In this document: in pieces, positions 1-6,046 of the stretch | Layout: the number at the start of each line of letters is the position of its first letter | Numbering within the stretch: the stretch's first letter is position 1 | Assembly: GCA_964417825.1 (NCBI GenBank) | Contig: CAYQJC010000004.1 | Span: 1 to 27,441, forward strand | Source: CAYQJC01 sp964417825 | Lineage (GTDB): Bacteria; Patescibacteriota; Minisyncoccia; Minisyncoccales; CG1-02-41-26 | Length of the DNA stretch: 27,441 nucleotides | Direction: 5' to 3' | Made by a program: the position numbers and the translations under genes | Notes under the pieces: generated by a model | What the model was told of the DNA's origin: nothing | What the model saw: only the letters and a program-made list of their open reading frames with translations | Database searches by the model: none

Positions 1-105
1 CTTAACTCGATATCTCTTACCACTGTGAACCCCCTCCATCAAATACCCAATTATCGACTCAATTAATTTGTCCGTCAGTATTGTTTCCTCACTTGAAATA
101 TTCAT
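1..105 (-). CDS. Hypothetical protein, 5' part only (runs off the window)
   Basis: Open frame of 35 codons starting at the ATG at 105-103 and continuing past base 1 without a stop. A strong SD (GAGAGGAGG) lies just upstream, inside the end of the 76-aa gene. The ATG overlaps the TGA of that gene in an ATGA arrangement, so translation is probably coupled. The visible residues begin MNISSEETIL and end GKRYRVK. I do not recognise a family. The frame is believable because of the SD, the coupling and the open reading to the edge; the function is unknown. Confidence 0.55.
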   Translation of the reverse strand, partial: MNISSEETILTDKLIESIIGYLMEGVHSGKRYRVK

Positions 106-332
106 TCCTGCCTCCTCTCAATCTTTATTAATTTTATCCTAAGTCCGGCTTCTTTAGCTTTTCTTGCTAAAGCTGTACTACTTGCCAAATTCACACATTT
201 CTTTACCTGCTCTTCATTAAAGATGCCTATCCTGTACAATTGGCGAGCTAACCAGATTAGAAACCGACCTCGAAAACCCAACCATTCCCAACCTAAAGTA
301 TACCAAATAGCTTTATCTATCTTTCTTTCCAT
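102..332 (-). CDS. Small hypothetical protein, 76 aa
   Basis: Short basic protein of unknown function. The N-terminal half is rich in Trp and aromatics (WYTLGWEWLGFRGRFLIWLA, residues about 10-29) and could be an amphipathic or membrane-associated helix. The C-terminal half is charged and helical. The start is well supported: AAAGGAGGT lies about 8 nt upstream of ATG, which is rare among the genes of this window. A promoter with a perfect TTGACA -35 box lies directly upstream at 363-391. The stop codon overlaps the start of the next gene by 4 nt, so the two form a small operon separate from the tRNA cluster, which ends at the terminator around 396-436. I know of no homologue family. Confidence 0.6.
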   Translation of the reverse strand: MERKIDKAIWYTLGWEWLGFRGRFLIWLARQLYRIGIFNEEQVKKCVNLASSTALARKAKEAGLRIKLIKIERRQE

Positions 333-362
333 TTTAAAGAACCTCCTTTAATTTGATTTTTC

Positions 363-391
363 TTTTTACCAGAATAAAAGATAATTGTCAA
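363..391 (-). promoter_or_regulatory. Sigma70-type promoter for the 76-aa gene
   Basis: On the minus strand, TTGACA (391-386), a 17-nt spacer ending in TGG (an extended -10 element), then TAAAAA (368-363). The predicted transcript starts near 356 and has a leader of about 24 nt that contains the SD AAAGGAGGT. The -35 box is a perfect consensus match and the spacing is ideal; the -10 box matches 4 of 6. Confidence 0.55.
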
Positions 392-395
392 GGAA

Positions 396-436
396 AATAA
401 AAAGGCCTGTTAGAAAAATTTCCTAACAGGTTCCCT
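396..436 (-). terminator. Rho-independent terminator of the tRNA cluster
   Basis: Perfect 8-bp stem CCTGTTAG (406-413) / CTAACAGG (423-430) with a 9-nt loop. On the minus strand it is followed by CCTTTTTATTTT, and the preceding AAAGG can extend the stem against CCTTT. It lies 60-100 nt downstream of tRNA-Asp, so it most simply ends the fMet/Met/Asp transcript. The stretch between it and the tRNA (437-497) holds only a small TTTCAC/GTGAAA hairpin. Confidence 0.75.
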
Positions 437-497
437 TTACTCTTCACCTTTGTTTCATTACCACCTTTACTCAACTTTCACCTCAGTGAAAATTTGC

Positions 498-574
498 TGG
501 CGCGGGCGATGGGATTTGAACCCACGATCTCCGCCGTGACAGGGCGGCGCTTTAAGCCACTAAGCTACGCCCGC
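498..574 (-). tRNA. tRNA-Asp (GTC)
   Basis: Complete cloverleaf on the minus strand. The acceptor stem is GCGGGCG/CGCCCGC, the D stem GCTT/AAGC, and the anticodon stem CCGCC/GGCGG with loop CTGTCAC, giving anticodon GTC. The T arm is GTGGG TTCAAAT CCCAT. The discriminator is G73, the expected Asp identity base. The 3' CCA is encoded (500-498), unlike the other two tRNAs in this cluster. Confidence 0.95.
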
Positions 575-579
575 AATAT

Positions 580-636
580 TTAGTAATTAGTTGATGAGTT
601 GAAAGGTCGCGACGGCCGTACTCATTTACTAATTTA
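580..636 (-). repeat. Octamer-repeat spacer with inverted arms and a palindromic core
   Basis: Fills the tRNA-Met/tRNA-Asp spacer. The left arm TTAGTTGATGAGT (587-599) and right arm ACTCATTTACTAA (620-632) pair at 11 of 13 positions. The core holds two overlapping 8-bp palindromes, GTCGCGAC (606-613) and ACGGCCGT (612-619), which are strikingly GC-rich for this spacer. The arms have the same 8-nt period as the arrays around the four-helix-bundle gene and in the rpsM-rpmJ spacer. Confidence 0.7.
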
Positions 637-638
637 GG

Positions 639-711
639 TGCCGATGGGAGGATTCGAACCTCCGACCTCCGGCTTATGAAGCCGTTGCTCTAACCACTGA
701 GCTACACCGGC
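639..711 (-). tRNA. tRNA-Met (CAT), probably the elongator
   Basis: Minus-strand cloverleaf: acceptor GCCGGTG/CATCGGC (one G-T wobble), D stem GCTC/GAGC, anticodon loop TTCATAA with anticodon CAT, T arm GGAGG TTCGAAT CCTCC, discriminator A. The 3' end continues CCT, so CCA is not encoded. It lacks initiator features: there is a paired 1-72 and no run of G-C pairs next to the loop. The overall shape resembles Bacillus elongator tRNA-Met, but a tRNA-Ile2 whose CAT is modified to lysidine cannot be excluded from sequence alone. Confidence 0.9.
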
Positions 712-723
712 AATGTTTAGCAA

Positions 724-755
724 TTAGTTGATGAGTTTATGAGTAGATGAGTTAT
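724..755 (-). repeat. Left inverted octamer array flanking the four-helix-bundle gene
   Basis: Four degenerate 8-nt units beginning TTAGTTGA TGAGTTTA. TTAGTTGATGAGT (724-736) is the exact reverse complement of 1116-1128 on the other side of the gene. The array reaches into the stop codon of the gene (752-754). Confidence 0.75.
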
Positions 756-1105
756 AAAGATTTAATTAAGCCGTTGATCATTTTTGAAAGTTCTATGATT
801 TCTAAGCGGAATTTTTTATAATCACCCTCATCAATTAAATTTAATCCAAAACAAATTTCTAATAAAGGTATGTATTCAAACAATGAAGTGCGACTTATTT
901 TATAAAAATTAATTCTTTCTTTAACCGACTTCCTTCCTGATCCTTCAGCGAGATTTAATGGAATTGAAATCGTTGCTCCTATTAGTTGGTCTCTTATTCT
1001 CGAAAATTTTATTGGAAAATTACTTGCTATCTTACACATCTTCTTTGTAAATTCGAGACTTCTCTTGTATAATTTTAATTTCTCAAAAAAGAATTCATCG
1101 CTCAT
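752..1105 (-). CDS. Four helix bundle protein (S23 / 23S rRNA intervening-sequence protein family)
   Basis: 117-aa protein with the family signature: an FEKLKLYKRSLEF start, a central RDQLIGATISIPLNLAEGSG block (residues about 39-58), ERINFYKISRTSLFEYIPLLE, and a C-terminal helix ending GLIKSL. Family members form a small homo-oligomeric helical bundle and were first found inside intervening sequences of bacterial 23S rRNA genes; their molecular role is not settled. Here the gene lies between tRNA-fMet and tRNA-Met on the same strand. It is bounded from start codon to stop codon by inverted arrays of one octamer family (724-755 and 1102-1137), and the start ATG itself is part of a repeat unit (TTTATGAG). 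There is no SD. The placement suggests an inserted intervening-sequence-like unit carried on the tRNA transcript. Confidence 0.88.
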   Translation of the reverse strand: MSDEFFFEKLKLYKRSLEFTKKMCKIASNFPIKFSRIRDQLIGATISIPLNLAEGSGRKSVKERINFYKISRTSLFEYIPLLEICFGLNLIDEGDYKKFRLEIIELSKMINGLIKSL

Positions 1106-1137
1106 AAACTCATTTACTCATCAACTAATCTACTAAT
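1102..1137 (-). repeat. Right inverted octamer array flanking the four-helix-bundle gene
   Basis: Units such as TCATAAAC and TCATTTAC repeat with period 8. ACTCATCAACTAA (1116-1128) pairs perfectly with 724-736. The start codon of the gene (1105-1103) lies in the first unit, and the array stops a few bases short of the 3' end of tRNA-fMet. Confidence 0.75.
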
Positions 1138-1141
1138 CGTG

Positions 1142-1212
1142 TTGCGGGGCCGGGATTTGCACCCGGGTCTCCAGGTTATGAGCCTGGCAAGGTACTACTC
1201 CTCCACCCCGCT
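1142..1212 (-). tRNA. Initiator tRNA-fMet (CAT) with atypical D and T loops
   Basis: Minus-strand cloverleaf with initiator marks: an unpaired 1-72 position (here A1 x A72 rather than the usual C1 x A72), the A11-T24 pair, and anticodon loop CTCATAA. The anticodon stem is CCAGG/CCTGG, so the three pairs next to the loop are A-T, G-C, G-C instead of three G-C. The D loop is only AGTAGTA, without the G18-G19 pair of bases, and the T loop is TGCAAAT, with G where U54-psi55-C56 normally has psi55. The T stem CCGGG/CCCGG and acceptor GCGGGG/CCCCGC are intact. CCA is not encoded (A73 followed by CAC). Complete helices argue against a pseudogene. Confidence 0.9.
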
Positions 1213-1239
1213 TCATTTGTCAATGTATAGTAGTTTATA

Positions 1240-1268
1240 ATCTTACACTAAATCTAAACTAAAATCAA
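1240..1268 (-). promoter_or_regulatory. Possible promoter of the tRNA cluster
   Basis: On the minus strand, TTGATT (1268-1263), 17 nt, TAAGAT (1245-1240), followed by another AT-rich TATAAA. It lies directly after the stop of the 184-aa membrane protein gene and about 28 nt before tRNA-fMet. Both boxes match consensus at only 4 of 6 positions, so this is tentative. Confidence 0.33.
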
Positions 1269-1271
1269 CCT

Positions 1272-1826
1272 CTAAAAAACTCGGAGATCGCGAAAACTTC
1301 TCTCAAAAACATTTATTAATTCTTCAGCTTTTTCTCTGCTTAGTTTATAATCGGGATCGCGAATGATATCCTGACAAACTTGATGAGCTGCAAGCAACTG
1401 AGTTAAATTAGAAACATCGCTCTCGGTTAATCTTTTTAACCTATCTTCAATAGTGCCGATACCGAGTCCAGTTTTTTTCAAAACTTCATCTAACATTTTA
1501 TTCGCTTCAATCAAACCAATTTTCCAATAGGTTGAGCTTTTTCCTTTTTCAACTTTTTTCTTAATTTTATTCCACCGTCTTAGCCATTTCTTCTGCCCAA
1601 AACCCTTAAAACGAGAAAGATCCTCTAAATCCTCTAAGAAAGTGTCTCTGAGATAACTTGTCTTAGAAAGGAAAAAGATAATACCAAAAATGAATATAAT
1701 CGAAACGATAATAAAAATCACTTTTAAAGGGAACAACATCTCCTGAATACGAGAAGAAAGAATAATTTGATACACCTCTCTGGCTCTCTCTAAAAGTTGC
1801 TCAAAATTATAGATTTCTGGTATCAT
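1272..1826 (-). CDS. Small membrane-anchored hypothetical protein, 184 aa
   Basis: One clear hydrophobic segment at residues about 33-53 (FPLKVIFIIVSIIFIFGIIF), followed by a charged cytoplasmic-looking helical domain with EDLSRFKGFGQKKW, TYWKIGLIEANKMLDEVL, LTQLLAAHQVCQDI and an amphipathic end. The central part reads like a conserved CPR protein of unknown function (my recollection, not a search). The start lies 20 nt inside the 3' end of gatA, so the gene is translated from the gatCA transcript, presumably by coupling. There is no signal peptidase site. The orientation (short N-terminus outside or inside) cannot be decided. Confidence 0.7.
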   Translation of the reverse strand: MIPEIYNFEQLLERAREVYQIILSSRIQEMLFPLKVIFIIVSIIFIFGIIFFLSKTSYLRDTFLEDLEDLSRFKGFGQKKWLRRWNKIKKKVEKGKSSTYWKIGLIEANKMLDEVLKKTGLGIGTIEDRLKRLTESDVSNLTQLLAAHQVCQDIIRDPDYKLSREKAEELINVFERSFRDLRVF

Positions 1827-3267
1827 ATAATTTTTCTAAAAATTCTCCAATTTTGAAAATTTCTTTTTCTGAGAAAGATTTTCCAATTATCTGGAGACCT
1901 ACTGGTAATTTCCCAACTTTTCCGCAAGGCAAAGAGAGAGCTGGCAAGCCCGCTAAATTAACCGATACAGTAAAAATATCAGAGAGATACATCTTCAAAG
2001 GATCTTCAATCCTTTCTCCTATCTTGAAAGGAAGGAAAGGAGAAGTAGGAGTCAAAATAAAATTCACTTTTTTGAAAGCTTTATCGAAATCTTGTTTAAC
2101 TAAAGTTCTCACTTTTTGAGCTCTCAGATAATAAGCTTCATAATAACCAGCTGACAAAGCGTAAGTTCCAAGCATTATTCTCCTTTTTACTTCCTCGCCA
2201 AATCCTTCTGCTCTCGTTTTAAAATAAACGTCCAACAGCTTTGAGTTTTGAGTTTTGAGTTTTGAGTTTTCATATGACATTCCATACTTTATCCCATCGT
2301 ATCTGGCCAGATTGCTGCTTGCTTCTGATGGAGCGATAATATAATAGCAAGCTAAGGCGTATTTAGTGTGAGCTAAAGAGATTTCTTCAATCTTAGCCCC
2401 CTCTTTTTCTATTTTCTTAATTGCTCCTTCTATTACCTCTCTCACCTCAGGAGCAATACCTTCGGTAAAATACTCTTTAGGAACGCCGATCACTAAATTA
2501 CCGAGTGACTGAGTGATTGAATGATCGAGTGGTTGAGTTTCAACACTTGTTGAGTCACGAGGATCTTTTCCTTTGATCGCATTAAAAACTATCTCACAGT
2601 CTTCAACTGTGTTAGTTATTGGCCCAATTTGATCCAAAGAAGAAGCAAAAGCAATTAAACCATAACGAGAAACAGCTCCGTAAGTTGGTTTAAGCCCCAC
2701 CACTCCACAAAAACAAGCCGGCTGACGAATCGAACCGCCAGTATCAGAACCGAGCGCAAAACAACATTCTCCTGCCTTAACGGCTGCGGCTGATCCCCCA
2801 GAGGAACCTCCCGGAACTCTCGTTAGGTCATTAGGATTTCGAGTTTTTTTGAAAGCTGAGTGTTCAGTGGAAGAACCCATTGCAAACTCATCAAGATTGG
2901 TTTTCCCCAAAATAATCACTTTTTGCTCTCTTAATTTTTCAACACAAGTAGCGCTATAGGGAGACAAATAGTTCTCTAAGATTTTAGAACCAGCAGTACA
3001 TTTTAAGCCTTCTACTAAAATATTGTCTTTAATGGCAGCTGGAATGCCAGTTAAGATGGAAAGTTCTTGGTTTTGAGCAATCATCTTATCAACCTCTTTA
3101 GCTTGATTTAGGGCTAACTCTTCACTCACTATCAGAAAAGCTCCGATCTCTTTATCCTGGGATCTTATCCTTTCCAAATAAGCTTGGGTTATTTCTTGAG
3201 CCGAAAATTTTCTTTCTTTTAATCCTTGGTGAATTTCACTGATTGTTAAACCTTCAGTTTCGATCAT
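1807..3267 (-). CDS. gatA: Aspartyl/glutamyl-tRNA amidotransferase subunit A
   Basis: Amidase-family subunit of GatCAB, which liberates ammonia from Gln so that misacylated Glu-tRNA(Gln) or Asp-tRNA(Asn) can be amidated. The catalytic triad is intact: Lys80 (AAIKDNI), cis-Ser155 (GGSSGGS) and nucleophile Ser179 (GSDTGGSIRQP). The length of 486 aa is normal. Two segments look repeat-derived. Residues about 333-342 (ENSKLKTQNS) are encoded by four tandem GAGTTTT heptamers (2243-2270), and residues about 245-255 by four degenerate octamers (2503-2534); both fall in variable surface regions away from the triad. gatC lies 12 nt upstream; gatB is not in the window. The start ATG has no evident SD. 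Confidence 0.97.
   Translation of the reverse strand: MIETEGLTISEIHQGLKERKFSAQEITQAYLERIRSQDKEIGAFLIVSEELALNQAKEVDKMIAQNQELSILTGIPAAIKDNILVEGLKCTAGSKILENYLSPYSATCVEKLREQKVIILGKTNLDEFAMGSSTEHSAFKKTRNPNDLTRVPGGSSGGSAAAVKAGECCFALGSDTGGSIRQPACFCGVVGLKPTYGAVSRYGLIAFASSLDQIGPITNTVEDCEIVFNAIKGKDPRDSTSVETQPLDHSITQSLGNLVIGVPKEYFTEGIAPEVREVIEGAIKKIEKEGAKIEEISLAHTKYALACYYIIAPSEASSNLARYDGIKYGMSYENSKLKTQNSKLLDVYFKTRAEGFGEEVKRRIMLGTYALSAGYYEAYYLRAQKVRTLVKQDFDKAFKKVNFILTPTSPFLPFKIGERIEDPLKMYLSDIFTVSVNLAGLPALSLPCGKVGKLPVGLQIIGKSFSEKEIFKIGEFLEKLYDTRNL
2243..2270 (-). repeat. 4 x 7-nt tandem repeat inside gatA
   Basis: Four exact plus-strand copies of GAGTTTT in a row, read on the minus strand through all three frames as ENSKLKTQNS. 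The same kind of heptamer fills intergenic spacers, for example TTTTGGA/TTTTGAG at 4737-4757. Confidence 0.9.
2503..2534 (-). repeat. 4 x 8-nt degenerate tandem repeat inside gatA
   Basis: Units GAGTGACT and GAGTGATT are followed by two diverged units with the same 8-nt period. They encode residues about 245-255 (QPLDHSITQS region), between the conserved DSTSV and IGVPKEYF blocks of GatA. Confidence 0.75.
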
Positions 3268-3279
3268 AAAAATTGAGAA

Positions 3280-3570
3280 TTATTCCAGTATCCCTTTAAC
3301 CTTAATATGCCTTTTTTCTTTCATCGGTGCCTGAGTTATCATTTTATCAACTCTCTCTGGTTTCTCTTCTTTAACTTTATCTTCCCGCGTTACATTCTCA
3401 ATTGGAGTTGAATGAAATGTTGGTGTTATTTTAGAAATATCAATCTCTTCTAGTAACTTAATATAATCTAAAACTGAAGTAAGGGTTGTTTGCATCTTCT
3501 CTATTTCTTCCTTCTTCAACCCTAACCTTGCTAATTTAGCTACCTGTTGAACTTGTTCTTTATTTATCAT
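3280..3570 (-). CDS. gatC: Aspartyl/glutamyl-tRNA amidotransferase subunit C
   Basis: 96 aa, the normal size for GatC, the small belt-like subunit that holds GatA and GatB together. Recognisable blocks are VQQVAKLARLGLKKEEIEKM near the N-terminus, VLDYIKLLEEIDISKITPTF in the middle and the proline-containing tail. It is followed after 12 nt by gatA. Upstream, a 43-nt spacer to mreB contains short TAAATCT/AGATTTA arms of the spacer-repeat type. No SD. Confidence 0.95.
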   Translation of the reverse strand: MINKEQVQQVAKLARLGLKKEEIEKMQTTLTSVLDYIKLLEEIDISKITPTFHSTPIENVTREDKVKEEKPERVDKMITQAPMKEKRHIKVKGILE

Positions 3571-3613
3571 AATTTTAAATTTAAATCTCGATTATGATTT
3601 TTGAGTTTTAGAT

Positions 3614-4666
3614 TTACTTTGGTATCTCCCCAGTTTGGGTTTGGCTTAAAACTTCTCTTAATTCATCGAGGTTCTCCAAAACAACTCCTCCACCTCGAGC
3701 AACGGCAGTGAGAGGATCTTCAATAATTTTAACTGGCATTTTGGTTACTTGGCGTAGTAAACTATCAAGCTTTTTTAATAAAGCCCCTCCTCCAGTGAGA
3801 TGAATTCCATCGGTCATTACATCACTAAGTAGTTCGGGAGGAGTTTCTTCAATAGTTGCTTTAACCGCTTCCGTTATCTGATTTAGTGATTTTTCCATGG
3901 CTCGACGAACATCCTCGGAAGTAATTATTATTTCTTCAGGCAGGCCGCTAATTAAATTCCTTCCTCTTAAAGGGGCTTCTTTCTTCTCTCGTAAAGGTAA
4001 AGCTGCTCCAATACTGATTTTAATTTCCTCAGCTGATCTTTCCCCGATTAAGAGTTTATATTTTTGTTGAACATATTGGATTATGTCTTCTGAAAGTTTG
4101 TCGCCAGCGATTGGTAAACTCTTTGAAGTCACTATTCCTCCTAAAGAAATTACTGCTATTTCGGTGGTCCCTCCACCGATGTCGATCAGAAAATTCCCTT
4201 TCGGTTCTTGAATAGGCATCCTCGCTCCAATAGCAGCAGCAATTGGTTCTTCGATTAAAAATACTTCTCTAGCCCCCGCTGATTTTGCTGCGTCCTCAAC
4301 TGCTTTCTTTTCCACCTCAGTTACCCCGCAAGGAATTCCTACAATTATTCTTGGCCAAGCACCGAAGATAAACTTTTTTTGATGAGCTCGATTAATAAAA
4401 TATCTTAGCATTTGTTCTGTTACTTCAAAATCCGAAACTACTCCTCGGACCAACGGCCTTATTGCTTGGATATGGGCTGGTGTTCTGCCAACCATTTTTT
4501 TAGCTTCCTCTCCAATAGCTAAAACTTGGCCAGTCTTCTGGTTTATTGCTACCACCGAAGGCTCGTTAATAACAATTCCCTTCCCTCTAACATAAACTAA
4601 GGAAGTTGCTGTACCCAAATCAATAGCAATATCTTCAGTAAAATAGGATAGAAGTTTGTTAAACAT
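3614..4666 (-). CDS. mreB: Rod shape-determining protein MreB (first of two)
   Basis: 350-aa bacterial actin. The N-terminal phosphate-binding loop IAIDLGTATSLVYV (about 13-26), the second phosphate motif FLIDIGGGTTEIAVISLGG and the adenosine motif LTGGGALLKKLDSLL are all present. MreB polymerises on the inner membrane face and guides cell-wall synthesis. A second MreB (8711-9718) in the same gene block is clearly paralogous but diverged. Neighbours are proS upstream, across a long heptamer-repeat spacer (4667-4780), and gatC downstream. The last codons and stop abut the short repeat arms at 3582-3616. Confidence 0.96.
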   Translation of the reverse strand: MFNKLLSYFTEDIAIDLGTATSLVYVRGKGIVINEPSVVAINQKTGQVLAIGEEAKKMVGRTPAHIQAIRPLVRGVVSDFEVTEQMLRYFINRAHQKKFIFGAWPRIIVGIPCGVTEVEKKAVEDAAKSAGAREVFLIEEPIAAAIGARMPIQEPKGNFLIDIGGGTTEIAVISLGGIVTSKSLPIAGDKLSEDIIQYVQQKYKLLIGERSAEEIKISIGAALPLREKKEAPLRGRNLISGLPEEIIITSEDVRRAMEKSLNQITEAVKATIEETPPELLSDVMTDGIHLTGGGALLKKLDSLLRQVTKMPVKIIEDPLTAVARGGGVVLENLDELREVLSQTQTGEIPK

Positions 4667-4674
4667 AGTGATAA

Positions 4675-4795
4675 AAATCCAAAGCTCAAATATTAAATGT
4701 CAAATCAAATCCAAAGCTCAAATATTAAAAATAATGTTTTGGATTTTGGATTTTGAGTTTGACTTGGCATCTGGATTTTGTCATTTGGATTTAAA
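4675..4795 (-). repeat. Heptamer-repeat spacer with inverted arms (proS-mreB)
   Basis: A 23-bp exact direct repeat (4675-4697 and 4707-4729, containing CCAAAGCTCAAATATTAAA) lies opposite an inverted arm of TTTTGGA/TTTTGAG units (4737-4792). Most units have period 7. The right arm runs into the last codons and stop of proS (the KSK end is encoded by repeat-like AAATCCAAA). Folding the two arms would give one long imperfect hairpin in the transcript. Confidence 0.8.
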
Positions 4796-6043
4796 GAAGC
4801 TAGCCAGTTTTCTAATCTCCACTAACTTTGTTTTCTTCTGGTTCCTTCTTTTCACTTCCACCGAGTTCCTTTTCAAGGTCCTCTCACTTACCACAACTCT
4901 ATAAGGTATTCCGATTAGGTCAGCATCAGCGAATTTCTCACCCGCCGATTTGTCCTCTCTGTCATCATATAATACTTCAAATCCTTCCTTTTGTAAAAAG
5001 CTCAACACTTTTTGACAGGTTTTTTTAATTTCTCTATCCACTTTTCTTTTGCCACTTAATAAACTTAGTAAATGAAAATCAAAGGGTGACACTTCTTTTG
5101 GCCAAATTATCCCTTTCTCATCGTGATAAACTTCAACAATAGCTCCCATTGTTCGAGAAATTCCAATCCCATAACAACCCATTATTATCGGCTTTTTTTT
5201 ACCATCTTTATCTTGAAAGAAAGCTCCTATTGCTTGAGAATATTTAGTACCCAAAGGAAAGATATTCCCTACTTCTATTGACTTACCCTCTTTCAAGGGT
5301 TTTTTGCAAAGAGGGCATTTATCTCCTGGTTTAAATTTGGTAATTTCTTTATTTTGAGCGAAATGTAAACTCTCACAATAAATTATTCGGTCTTCTCCTC
5401 CTTCGGCTAAAACTTGAAATTCGTGAGTTACCCCTTCAGTAAACCCTACTCCGGAAGCTTCCGTCAGTATAACTTGGAACCCGCATCGATGAAAAATTTT
5501 GAAATAAGCTTCCTTAACTCTCTCGTAATAATTTTCAAAATCTTTTTGGTTAGAATGGAAACTGTAAAGATCTTTCATCGGAAACTCTCTACCACGTAAA
5601 AGGCCACTCCGAGCTCTTGGTTCTTTCCGAAATTTTGTTTGAATCTGATAAATATAAAGAGGTAAATCTTCAAAGGAACTAATGTAATTCTTAACAATGT
5701 TAGTAATCATCTCCTCGTGAGTTGGTCCCAATCCTACTTCCCCATTCCCTTTTGTTTTGTACATTACCTTTCCTGTTCCTTTATCCCATCGTCCAGTCCG
5801 TAACCAAAGCTCTTTTGGTTGAAGAACAGTCATCAAAACCTCCTGACCAGAAATTCTCTCTATTTCTTCTCTAATTACTTTCTCGATTTTCCTTAAAACT
5901 CGGAGCCCCAAGGGTAAGAAAGTGTACACCCCCGCCATTTCCTTGTGAACAAAACCTCCTCTCTGTAACAAGATTGCGTTGATACTTTTTTCTCCACGTG
6001 GTTTTTCCTTTTTTGTTTTGCTAAAAAGTTGGGATTGTCGCAT
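4781..6043 (-). CDS. proS: Prolyl-tRNA synthetase without the editing insertion
   Basis: Class II aminoacyl-tRNA synthetase charging tRNA-Pro. Visible parts are GVYTFLPLG near residue 40, motif 2 with TKFRKEPRARSGLLRGREFP, motif 3 GCYGIGISRTMGA, and the anticodon-binding C-terminal domain (KVLSFLQKEGFEVLYDDRE). At 420 aa it is about 150 aa shorter than E. coli ProRS: the YbaK-like INS editing domain between motifs 2 and 3 is missing. In its place a short link contains CPLCKKPL followed by IEVGNIFPLGTKYS, the sequence that follows INS in full-length enzymes. It is therefore bacterial type with a deletion, not the eukaryote/archaeal type. It follows rseP with a 3-nt gap. Confidence 0.96.
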   Translation of the reverse strand: MRQSQLFSKTKKEKPRGEKSINAILLQRGGFVHKEMAGVYTFLPLGLRVLRKIEKVIREEIERISGQEVLMTVLQPKELWLRTGRWDKGTGKVMYKTKGNGEVGLGPTHEEMITNIVKNYISSFEDLPLYIYQIQTKFRKEPRARSGLLRGREFPMKDLYSFHSNQKDFENYYERVKEAYFKIFHRCGFQVILTEASGVGFTEGVTHEFQVLAEGGEDRIIYCESLHFAQNKEITKFKPGDKCPLCKKPLKEGKSIEVGNIFPLGTKYSQAIGAFFQDKDGKKKPIIMGCYGIGISRTMGAIVEVYHDEKGIIWPKEVSPFDFHLLSLLSGKRKVDREIKKTCQKVLSFLQKEGFEVLYDDREDKSAGEKFADADLIGIPYRVVVSERTLKRNSVEVKRRNQKKTKLVEIRKLASFFKSK

Positions 6044-6046
6044 AGC

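Noticed and set aside
4675..4729. CRISPR-like direct repeat (two exact 23-bp copies)
   Set aside because: Only two copies, 9-nt gap, built of heptamers with inverted counterparts; no cas genes. Fits the spacer-repeat family instead.
4656..5028. Plus-strand open frames antisense to proS
   Set aside because: Overlap the conserved proS coding sequence and repeat spacer; low-complexity translations, no SD or promoter.
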